From Bacteroidota bacterium (lineage in GTDB: Bacteria > Bacteroidota > Bacteroidia > Bacteroidales > Tenuifilaceae): DNA of 64,000 bases. The position numbers and the translations under genes were made by a program. Within the stretch, counting starts at the first letter, position 1. Each line of letters begins with the position of its first letter. Shown in pieces: positions 44,010 through 50,976 of the stretch. The notes beneath the pieces were generated by a model that did no database searches, was not told the DNA's origin, and saw nothing but the letters and a program-made list of their open reading frames with translations. The stretch covers positions 1 to 64,000 of the forward strand of contig JAKQKB010000173.1 of NCBI GenBank assembly GCA_029560875.1, written 5' to 3'.

Positions 44010-44963
44010 TTATTGTTTATAGCGGTACTGTACAATTTGCGCTGCAATGCTTACAGCAATTTCGGCTGGGGTTTGGCCTCCTATGGTTAGGCCAATGGGG
44101 GAGCATACCCTGTTTACCTGTTCCTGCGTAAAGCCCTCCTGTACTAGTCCCTCAAATATGGTTTTTATTTTGCTCTTGCTGCCAATCATCCCAAGGTACT
44201 TTAGGTTCTTTGGCAGGAACTGGCGGAGCACAATTTCGTCGAACTTATGCCCGAAGGTCATTATTGCCACGTAACTATTTGGCCCTTCGGCAACCAGTTT
44301 TGCCACATCCTTGTAGTCCACAATGCTCTTGTGGTGCGCGTAGGTGTTGGCATCGTAGGTGGAGAGTTCACTGCGGTTATCAAATACTTCAACCCTAAAG
44401 TCGAGTAGGCTCAATATCTGCGATAGGGGTACGCTTATATGCCCCGCACCAAATATATAAACGGTCTCCTTGTAGCCCAGCAGCTCCTTATAGCGCCAGG
44501 TGTCGGTTCCCTTCTCAAAGCTGTAGGGTAGTAGCGGTTTGCTTGGGTTTACCTCCTTAAAGTCGAATCCATCCTCGTAAACGCAAACTATTCCTCGGTT
44601 TCCTAGGCTTAGGAACTCCACAATTTTGTTAATTATACCAAGGTTGTTGCTGGTAATTGGAATAAATACGTTGGTTTGCTCACCGGAGCATATCATTCCG
44701 GATCTGTCCTCGGTGGCATCGTGGGCGTGCACCTGACGCTTAAGAAAAGGTTTAGTTATGTTCTCCTTAATTTTTTCGCGGGCCAGCTCCACCATTTGGT
44801 ACTCCATAACACCGCCGCCAATGGAGCCGGTAATGGAGCCATCGGATGTCACGGCCATCTTAAATCCAACTTTTCCGGGACTGCTGCCAATGGTTTCGGA
44901 AACAATCATGAGCATAACGTTGTTCCCCTGTATAAGTTTTTCCTGTATAAACTTCCAGATCAT
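44010..44963 (-). CDS. xdhC: XdhC/CoxI-family molybdenum-enzyme maturation protein
   Basis: XdhC proteins insert the sulfurated molybdopterin cofactor into xanthine dehydrogenase. The N-terminal XdhC_CoxI region reads SETIGSSPGKVGFKMAV and GSITGSIGGGVMEYQMVELA. The C-terminal Rossmann domain reads VYIFGAGHISVPLSQILSLL and GMIGSKSKIKTIFEGL and ends SPIGLTIGGQTPAEIAVSI. Length 317 is normal. It is divergent from ygeY and 11 kb from the xdh gene it should serve. Confidence 0.93.
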   Translation of the reverse strand: MIWKFIQEKLIQGNNVMLMIVSETIGSSPGKVGFKMAVTSDGSITGSIGGGVMEYQMVELAREKIKENITKPFLKRQVHAHDATEDRSGMICSGEQTNVFIPITSNNLGIINKIVEFLSLGNRGIVCVYEDGFDFKEVNPSKPLLPYSFEKGTDTWRYKELLGYKETVYIFGAGHISVPLSQILSLLDFRVEVFDNRSELSTYDANTYAHHKSIVDYKDVAKLVAEGPNSYVAIMTFGHKFDEIVLRQFLPKNLKYLGMIGSKSKIKTIFEGLVQEGFTQEQVNRVCSPIGLTIGGQTPAEIAVSIAAQIVQYRYKQ

Positions 44964-44994
44964 TTTTAATTGGTTTTAGGTTTGCGTTGATAGG

Positions 44995-45002
44995 CAAATG
45001 TA
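44995..45002 (-). promoter_or_regulatory. -7 promoter element of xdhC
   Basis: TACATTTG on the minus strand (TAnnTTTG) lies 32 bases before the xdhC ATG. Confidence 0.5.
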
Positions 45003-45030
45003 CAAAATCAAAAGAAATATGGAATAGATC

Positions 45031-45232
45031 CCTCGACAAGCTCACGATGACAATGACCAATGTTACTTGTCATGCTGAGTCTATCGAGGCTTCTTCCGAT
45101 CAACTATCAACGAACAACAAACAACTCGCACTAGTTACCTCGACAAGATCGGGATGACAAAGACCTATGTTTCTGGTCATGCAAAGCCTATCGAATCATT
45201 TTCCGAACAACGTATAACGAACAACAAACAAC
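45031..45232. repeat. Tandem pair of palindromic repeats (CCTCGACAAG family)
   Basis: CCTCGACAAGnTC...GATGACAA...GTCATGC...CTATCGA occurs twice, at 45031 and 45138 (offset 107). Each is followed by TTCCGA-CAAC-TATAACGAACAACAAACAAC-like sequence. Each unit is an imperfect palindrome (CCTCGA to TCGAGG in the first). This lies in the 443-base gap between xdhC and ygeY. Confidence 0.7.
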
Positions 45233-45387
45233 GATATTTCCAGCAATATTATCGTTTATCATCTAAATAAAAACACATTTATAGAGTTATATTCTATATA
45301 AATAATAAAAGATATACTAAAATACTGTTTTTGTTGCATAAATATATAAAAGTGTCCTATTGCAATAGCGAATATCGGAATAACCAA

Positions 45388-45395
45388 TAATTTTG
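45388..45395 (+). promoter_or_regulatory. Possible -7 promoter element of ygeY
   Basis: TAATTTTG (TAnnTTTG) lies 18 bases before the ygeY ATG. Confidence 0.4.
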
Positions 45396-45412
45396 ACAAA
45401 AATTTAAGAATT

Positions 45413-46600
45413 ATGGAAAGCATATACCCAAAAATCAAAGAATTATCGGAGAAATACCGCGATTATACCGCAAATAACCTATCTAAGCTGGTTAAAATCA
45501 AATCGGTTAGTACACAGGAGAAGGATGTTCAGCTGGAGTTGAAACGCCAAATGGAAGAGGCTGGTTTTGACGAGGTTCGTATTGATGGTCTTGGTAACGT
45601 AATTGGCCGTATTGGTAACGGAAAACGCATTCTGGCTATTGATGGACACATGGATACCGTTGATTTTGGGAATATGGCCAACTGGGATTTTAACCCGTTG
45701 AGTGGCGAAATTAAGGATGGTTTTGTTCATGGTAGAGGTACAGTGGATCAAGAGGGTGGCCCTGCTGCTGCTGTTACCACTGGTAGAATCCTTAAGGAGC
45801 TTGGTTTCGACCGCGATTTAACCGTTTACGTTGTTGGTAGCGTTATGGAGGAGGATTGCGACGGTTTATGCTGGAAGTATATCATTGAGGAGGATAAGAT
45901 TGTTCCCGATTTTGTAATTAGCACCGAGCCTACAAACCTAAATATTTACCGTGGTCACCGCGGACGTATGGAGATGCACGTTCACTTTAACGGTGTATCG
46001 TCGCACGGTTCGGCTCCAGAGCGTGGTAAAAACGCCATTTACATGGCATCGAGAGTTGCCTTGGAGATTGAGAAACTTAACGAGCGCTTGGCCTACGATG
46101 AGTTTTTAGGCAGAGGTAGCGTTACAATTTCTGAAATTATTAGCGGTAGCCCATCGCTTTGCGCTGTGGCCGACTATGCACGTATTCACCTCGATCGTCG
46201 TTTAACTTGGGGCGAAACCAAGGAGAGCGCCGTTAAGGAGATTGAGAAGCTAATTGAAGGAATGAACGCAAAGGTAGAGGTGTTGAATTACTCTGAGACT
46301 GCGTACACCGGATTAACCTACGGAATGGAAAAGTACTATCCAACATGGAAAATGGAGGAGAGCCATCCTGTAGTAACCAATGGTGTTAAGGCTTTTGAGG
46401 GTTTATTTGCTCGCAAACCAAAAGTTGATAAATGGACATTCTCCACCAACGGTATTATGACCTGCGGTACATACAAAATTCCTACCATCGGTTTTGGCCC
46501 TGGTAACGAAGTGTTAGCTCACGCTCCAAACGAGAAAGTACCCGTGGAGGATTTGGTAATTGCATCGGCATTTTATGCAGCCTTCGCTTACACTATTTAG
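45413..46600 (+). CDS. ygeY: YgeY-family M20 peptidase/hydrolase (selenium-metabolism linked)
   Basis: The 395-residue protein is a zinc-dependent M20 aminoacylase-like hydrolase. Motifs are AIDGHMDTVDFG (metal His/Asp), GRGTVDQEGGPAAA (second Asp), VGSVMEEDCDGLCWKY (catalytic Glu and metal Glu), STEPTNL and GFGPGNEVLAHAPNEKV (last metal His). YgeY members occur in purine-degradation clusters with ssnA, ygeW and hydA. They are thought to hydrolyse a carbamoyl- or formimino-type amide of an opened purine ring, but the exact substrate is not known to me. ygeW follows after 212 bases containing a repeat. Confidence 0.93.
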   Translation: MESIYPKIKELSEKYRDYTANNLSKLVKIKSVSTQEKDVQLELKRQMEEAGFDEVRIDGLGNVIGRIGNGKRILAIDGHMDTVDFGNMANWDFNPLSGEIKDGFVHGRGTVDQEGGPAAAVTTGRILKELGFDRDLTVYVVGSVMEEDCDGLCWKYIIEEDKIVPDFVISTEPTNLNIYRGHRGRMEMHVHFNGVSSHGSAPERGKNAIYMASRVALEIEKLNERLAYDEFLGRGSVTISEIISGSPSLCAVADYARIHLDRRLTWGETKESAVKEIEKLIEGMNAKVEVLNYSETAYTGLTYGMEKYYPTWKMEESHPVVTNGVKAFEGLFARKPKVDKWTFSTNGIMTCGTYKIPTIGFGPGNEVLAHAPNEKVPVEDLVIASAFYAAFAYTI

Positions 46601-46628
46601 CGATTTTGTTTTTGATGCGAATAAAGAG

Positions 46629-46753
46629 TTAACCACAAAGGCGCACAAAGTAAATCAAAATATGTCCCGATAAATCGGGAAGGCACTCAAAGTTTTTTAT
46701 GAAATCTTTACTTTGTGCTTCTTTGTGAAATCCTTTGTTGCTTTTGTGGTTAA
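46629..46753. repeat. Long imperfect inverted repeat (ACCACAAAGG family)
   Basis: TTAACCACAAAGGC (46629-46642) matches the complement of GCTTTTGTGGTTAA (46740-46753) with one mismatch; GCACAAAGTAAA (46643-46654) is complementary to TTTACTTTGTGC (46707-46718). CCCGAT/ATCGGG forms an inner hairpin near 46665. A shorter copy occurs at 42207-42254. It lies between ygeY and ygeW. Confidence 0.75.
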
Positions 46754-46812
46754 AAAAAACTTAAATTGGCGTTAATTAACCAATAACCTAATTAACTCAT
46801 AAACTAAAAAAT

Positions 46813-48000
46813 ATGGACTTGTTGAAAAGAATAGAAGCATTAGAGAAGGTTGACTCGAAATTGCACGGTAAGGACTTCCTGTTAACCTGGGAGAAGAGCG
46901 ATGCAGATTTAAAGATGGTGCTAGAGGTGGCTGCCATTCTTAAGGAGATGCGTCAGCAGAACATTTCGCCCAGAGTTTTCGATACAGGATTGGCAATATC
47001 GAACTTTAGGGATAACTCAACCCGTACCCGTTTCTCGTTTGCATCGGCATCGAACCTATTAGGTTTGGCTGTTCAGGATTTGGACGAGGAGAAATCGCAA
47101 ATTTCGCACGGCGAAACTGTTCGCGAAACTGCCAATATGATTTCGTTCCTATCGGATTTCATTGGTATCCGCGACGATATGTTCCTTGGCGAGGGTAACA
47201 AGTATATGCGTCAGGTGGGCGCTGCTTTGGATGAGGGTTTTAAAAAAGGCGTTCTCCCTGTTCGTCCGGGTATTGTTAACCTACAGTGCGACCAGGATCA
47301 CCCAACCCAATCCATGGCCGATTTATCGCACCTTATCAACGAGTACGGTTCAGTTGAAGCGTTGAAGGGTAAGAAAATTGTGATGAGCTGGGCTTACTCA
47401 CCAAGTTACGGTAAACCACTTTCTGTTCCACAGGGTATTATTGCACTTATGACCCGTTTTGGAATGAACGTGGAGCTTGCTTACCCAGAGGGATACGATT
47501 TGATTCCTGAGATTGTTGATATTGCACGTAACAACGCTAAGCAAAGCGGTGGATCGTTCAACGTTAGCCATTCAATGGCCGATGCAATGAAGGATGCCGA
47601 TATTGTTTATCCAAAGAGCTGGGCTCCTTACCATATTATGCAACAACGCACCAAGCTGCTTATGGGTGGCGAAAAGGCTGCATTAAAGGATCTTGAGCAG
47701 GTTTGTTTAGCAAACAACGCTAAGTATAGAGATTGGGAGTACACCGAGCAAATGCGTAAGGTAACCAAGAATGCCGATGCTCTTTATATGCACTGTTTAC
47801 CTGCCGACATTTCTGGTGAATCGTGTGTACAAGGCGAGGTTAGCGCAGAGACCTTTGAGCGTTACCGCATTAAAACCTACTTAGAGGCTGGTTACAAACC
47901 ATATATCATTGCAGCAATGATGCTTACAAACCGTTTCCAGAATCCTGCTAAGTTGATGAAGGATATTTACAGTAAAAATTCAAAAAGAGTTTTATACTAA
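46813..48000 (+). CDS. ygeW: YgeW-family knotted carbamoyltransferase
   Basis: The 395-residue protein belongs to the knotted subgroup of the aspartate/ornithine carbamoyltransferase superfamily. The carbamoyl-phosphate motif is NSTRTRFSFASA. HPTQSMADLSHL is the second block, and MHCLPAD near the end lies in the region of the amino-acid substrate. The usual transcarbamylases are 310-340 residues, so 395 is typical for YgeW. In purine-degradation clusters it is thought to split a carbamoylated intermediate to carbamoyl phosphate, from which carbamate kinase makes ATP; no kinase gene is in the window. It is followed by a strong terminator. Confidence 0.95.
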   Translation: MDLLKRIEALEKVDSKLHGKDFLLTWEKSDADLKMVLEVAAILKEMRQQNISPRVFDTGLAISNFRDNSTRTRFSFASASNLLGLAVQDLDEEKSQISHGETVRETANMISFLSDFIGIRDDMFLGEGNKYMRQVGAALDEGFKKGVLPVRPGIVNLQCDQDHPTQSMADLSHLINEYGSVEALKGKKIVMSWAYSPSYGKPLSVPQGIIALMTRFGMNVELAYPEGYDLIPEIVDIARNNAKQSGGSFNVSHSMADAMKDADIVYPKSWAPYHIMQQRTKLLMGGEKAALKDLEQVCLANNAKYRDWEYTEQMRKVTKNADALYMHCLPADISGESCVQGEVSAETFERYRIKTYLEAGYKPYIIAAMMLTNRFQNPAKLMKDIYSKNSKRVLY

Positions 48001-48042
48001 ACAAAATCTAGAAATTAGCCACTAGATAACTTTAGGGCAACA

Positions 48043-48072
48043 AAAAAACCTCAGAGAAATCTGAGGTTTTTT
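48043..48072. terminator. Bidirectional terminator after ygeW
   Basis: A 13-bp stem AAAAAACCTCAGA/TCTGAGGTTTTTT with a GAAA loop lies between convergent genes and serves both. Confidence 0.9.
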
Positions 48073-48088
48073 ACTTTAAATATTAAGC

Positions 48089-48589
48089 TTAGAAAATGTA
48101 AGTAATACCGAATTTACCGCCCGAAAAAGCGTTACCACCACCAAACTCTAGGTTTAAACCAAAGTTATCCTTAAAGAAGTAACGGCCACCAATTTGAGCA
48201 CCTAAGCCTAGGCCTGAAGCGCCATCACCAGGATAATCTCCGGATGTATTCCAAATGTAAAAACCTAAGTTTAAGCCAGCGTAAAAATCAAAGTTGCTAG
48301 GAATATTTAGAATTCTGTTGAAATGGTAATTTCCATTACCAGAAATCCCAAATATTGTGCTGCTATACTTAGTTCCAGCAAATTTCTGGCTGTAAGAGCG
48401 GAAAGAAAATTCACCGCCAACAGTGATATCAGGATGTACACCAAAATCCATTCCTACATATAGAGGAACACCCCAACTTGAGAATCCAACACCTGCATTA
48501 AGTTGCTTTTCACCTTTTGAAAGAGGTGCTTGCGCAAATGTTGCTAACGATAAAAAAACAAAAGATGCTAATACTACTATTTTCTTCAT
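48089..48589 (-). CDS. Small outer-membrane beta-barrel protein
   Basis: The 166-residue protein has a signal peptide (MKKIVVLASFVFLSLATFAQ) and a body of short amphipathic strands separated by glycines, for example YVGMDFGVHPDITVGGEFSF, ending NAFSGGKFGITYIF with a terminal Phe. This fits a small eight-stranded outer-membrane barrel. I start at 48589; 16 codons further upstream precede the signal. Function is unknown. It is convergent with ygeW. Confidence 0.8.
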   Translation of the reverse strand: MKKIVVLASFVFLSLATFAQAPLSKGEKQLNAGVGFSSWGVPLYVGMDFGVHPDITVGGEFSFRSYSQKFAGTKYSSTIFGISGNGNYHFNRILNIPSNFDFYAGLNLGFYIWNTSGDYPGDGASGLGLGAQIGGRYFFKDNFGLNLEFGGGNAFSGGKFGITYIF

Positions 48590-48661
48590 GATAATTAATT
48601 TTATGTTTGACACTGCAATATTACAAATTTTATGCACTATTGTTCAAAAATCTTATCAACA

Positions 48662-50098
48662 CTAAATCCTTCCGCAGTTGTTTGCTGTTGGATTATCGTT
48701 TATGCCCCGCTTATAGTATTGGTTTATTGATTTTTGCGACTTTCTTCTTAATAACTTGCCGAGTGGAATATTATTGTTCATTTTATTGTTCTCAATGACA
48801 ATATTTCCGTTTGATATTACAAACTCTGCCATTCCGTTTACTTTGGTTCCCTCAAAAATATTCATATCGGCTTTTGAATGATGAGTTTTTGCAGAAATAG
48901 TGGATTCTGACTCGGGGTTCCAGATAACTATATCGGCATCAGAACCTTCTGCCAGTTCGCCTTTTTGAGGGTATAGGCCAAATATTTTGGCAGGTTGGGT
49001 GGCGAATAAATCAACCAATCTGTTCATTGTAAGTTTATTCCCAAGTACACCGTAGGTGTAAAGTAAAGCAAGGCGATGCTCTATTCCGCCTGCACCGTTG
49101 GGAATTTTACGGAAATCGTCTTTCCCCACCGATTTTTGCTCAAAGGAGAATGGGCAGTGGTCGGTTCCTACAGTTTGGAGTAGTTGGTTGTTAATACCGT
49201 CCCAAAGCGCAGCAATATCGTCCCTTGTTCGGAGCGGTGGACTTAGCACAAACTTAGCGGTTTGCTCAAAATCACCGTTGTAGTTCGATTCGTCGAGCAG
49301 TAGGTAATGTGGACAGGTTTCGGCATATACGGGTTGTCCGCTACGTTGTGCTTGCTGTATATGCTTTAGCGATTCGCCCGCTGAAACGTGAACAATGTAG
49401 AGTGGGCAGTTGGATTGATCGGCCAGTGCAATTGCCCTTTTTACTGCATTTGCCTCAAGTTTTGAAGGACGTGAAAGGCAGTGGTATAGGGGAGAGGTGA
49501 GTTTTTGGTTTACGTAGAAATCGCGAAACGAACTAACCTCGTCGCCAAGTTCGCAGTGTGCTGTAACCATCCCTCCATTTTGCCCTGCAACCCGCATTAC
49601 ATGGTAAATAACATCATCGTTTAGGCCAATGGTCTCTTTATAGGCCATATAGATTTTAAACGAAGGGAAACCATGTTCTATGCACTGAATTATCTCCTTC
49701 TCGGAGTTCTCATGCCAATCGACAGGGCTAACGTGAAAAGAGTAATCGATAAGGCTGTTCTTGGCCTCATCAATTCTCTTGTTCAGCGCATCGTATATCG
49801 ATTCTCCCTTTGCAGGAGTAACGAAGTCAATTAGTGTGGTTGTACCACCGTGTAATGCGGAAATACTCCCACTTTCAAAATCGTCCGAGGAGTAACCCGC
49901 TGGTGTTGGTAAGTAAAGATGTACGTGTGGGTCAACGCCACCGGGTATTACAAACTTTCCATCGGCATCAATTACCCTTTCGGCATCAACGCTAATTTCC
50001 TGACCTATCTGTACTATTTTACCATCCTTAATAAAAATATCTGCTTTAACTGTTTGTGTTGATGTAACTACAGTGCCATTTTTAATAAGAATAGTCAT
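48662..50098 (-). CDS. hydA: Dihydropyrimidinase / D-hydantoinase family amidohydrolase
   Basis: The 478-residue protein hydrolyses cyclic amides. GGVDPHVHLYLP holds the first metal His pair. FPSFKIYMAYK contains the carbamylated lysine. VTAHCELGDE, YIVHVSAGES, TCPHYL and VGTDHCPFSF (the Asp) complete the binuclear metal site. The family acts on hydantoins, dihydropyrimidines or opened-purine rings; in the ssnA/ygeW clusters HydA should open a ring of a purine breakdown intermediate. It starts 19 bases after the YgjV-like gene and the two are probably co-transcribed. Confidence 0.93.
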   Translation of the reverse strand: MTILIKNGTVVTSTQTVKADIFIKDGKIVQIGQEISVDAERVIDADGKFVIPGGVDPHVHLYLPTPAGYSSDDFESGSISALHGGTTTLIDFVTPAKGESIYDALNKRIDEAKNSLIDYSFHVSPVDWHENSEKEIIQCIEHGFPSFKIYMAYKETIGLNDDVIYHVMRVAGQNGGMVTAHCELGDEVSSFRDFYVNQKLTSPLYHCLSRPSKLEANAVKRAIALADQSNCPLYIVHVSAGESLKHIQQAQRSGQPVYAETCPHYLLLDESNYNGDFEQTAKFVLSPPLRTRDDIAALWDGINNQLLQTVGTDHCPFSFEQKSVGKDDFRKIPNGAGGIEHRLALLYTYGVLGNKLTMNRLVDLFATQPAKIFGLYPQKGELAEGSDADIVIWNPESESTISAKTHHSKADMNIFEGTKVNGMAEFVISNGNIVIENNKMNNNIPLGKLLRRKSQKSINQYYKRGINDNPTANNCGRI

Positions 50099-50117
50099 TG
50101 TGTAGGGTGTTTAAGTG

Positions 50118-50741
50118 TTATTGTAGGATTTTAATATATCTGCCGTTTGGAGCCTCTGAAAATCCCAATTTTAATAGATATTGATTGTATTTCTTGCTCT
50201 CACTCGATGCATAAACCTTAGTATATCCATTCTCTGCAAACTGCTTACTTAACCAGTAGTATACAAATTTTCCGTTTTTAAAATCGCGATATTCTGGTAA
50301 TACATAATCAATTTCAACCTCAATTGTTTTTTCGTCAGTCTTACGAGCAATAAATAAACCTGCAACGGCCATATTCCGTAGAATTAGGTAACTAATGGTA
50401 TCGCCATCGGGTTTGTAGTCGAAACTATGGAAGTACTTATCGATATCCTTTTTATGAAAATCAATAAAGCGCAACAGGTATCTATTGTCGGGGCGAACCC
50501 AAAGTACCTCAAAAACATCCTTTTTGGAGTAAATCAAAAAGAGATAGTACGCATCAACCAAAACAATAAAACCGTTTAGAAATCCCACAGGCAATGAGCC
50601 AATAAGGAATCCATAAATAGAAAAGGTTAATGCTCCAGCCAAATTCACCCAACGGAACTTCACAATAGAGTTAAGCGTCATCGAAAGTGCAATAATTACC
50701 GATGCCGAATAACCTATCCACGCCAATACTTGTTCATTCAT
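50118..50741 (-). CDS. YgjV-like membrane protein fused to a GNAT-like domain
   Basis: The 207-residue protein starts with three or four membrane spans (about 5-75; IGYSASVIIALSMTLNSIV, LAGALTFSIYGFLIGSLP, IVLVDAYYLFLIY) typical of the YgjV family. The C-terminal ~120 residues (TISYLILRNMAVAGLFIARK, DYVLPEYRDFKNGKFVYYWLSKQFAENGYTKV) look like a GNAT acetyltransferase fold. I am fairly sure of the first half and less so of the second. It is co-oriented with hydA. Confidence 0.7.
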   Translation of the reverse strand: MNEQVLAWIGYSASVIIALSMTLNSIVKFRWVNLAGALTFSIYGFLIGSLPVGFLNGFIVLVDAYYLFLIYSKKDVFEVLWVRPDNRYLLRFIDFHKKDIDKYFHSFDYKPDGDTISYLILRNMAVAGLFIARKTDEKTIEVEIDYVLPEYRDFKNGKFVYYWLSKQFAENGYTKVYASSESKKYNQYLLKLGFSEAPNGRYIKILQ

Positions 50742-50768
50742 AGTTTTTTCTCAATTATATTTTCAATA

Positions 50769-50776
50769 CAAAGGTA
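50769..50776 (-). promoter_or_regulatory. -7 promoter element of the ygjV-like/hydA transcript
   Basis: TACCTTTG on the minus strand (TAnnTTTG) lies 28 bases before the ATG at 50741. Confidence 0.5.
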
Positions 50777-50912
50777 CGTTTTTAGTTTAGTTGATTGTAT
50801 GTTAAAAATAGAAAAAACGTTAAAAGCATTCCTCGTAGTAAAGCAAAAAAATGCACTATTCCGAATTTAATGTAGAATTAAACCCTTTTACGTTCGATAT
50901 TTATATACGAAA

Positions 50913-50953
50913 ACCCTCCATGAATTGTAACTCGATTTCAGGGAGGATTTTGC
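50913..50953 (-). terminator. Hairpin after the CoA-disulfide reductase fusion gene
   Basis: CCCTCCATGAA on the plus strand pairs imperfectly with TTTCAGGGAGG across a 13-base loop, 24 bases after the minus-strand stop; the minus strand then reads TTTTCG. Confidence 0.5.
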
Positions 50954-50976
50954 TAGTAGATTAATTATTAAAAATA

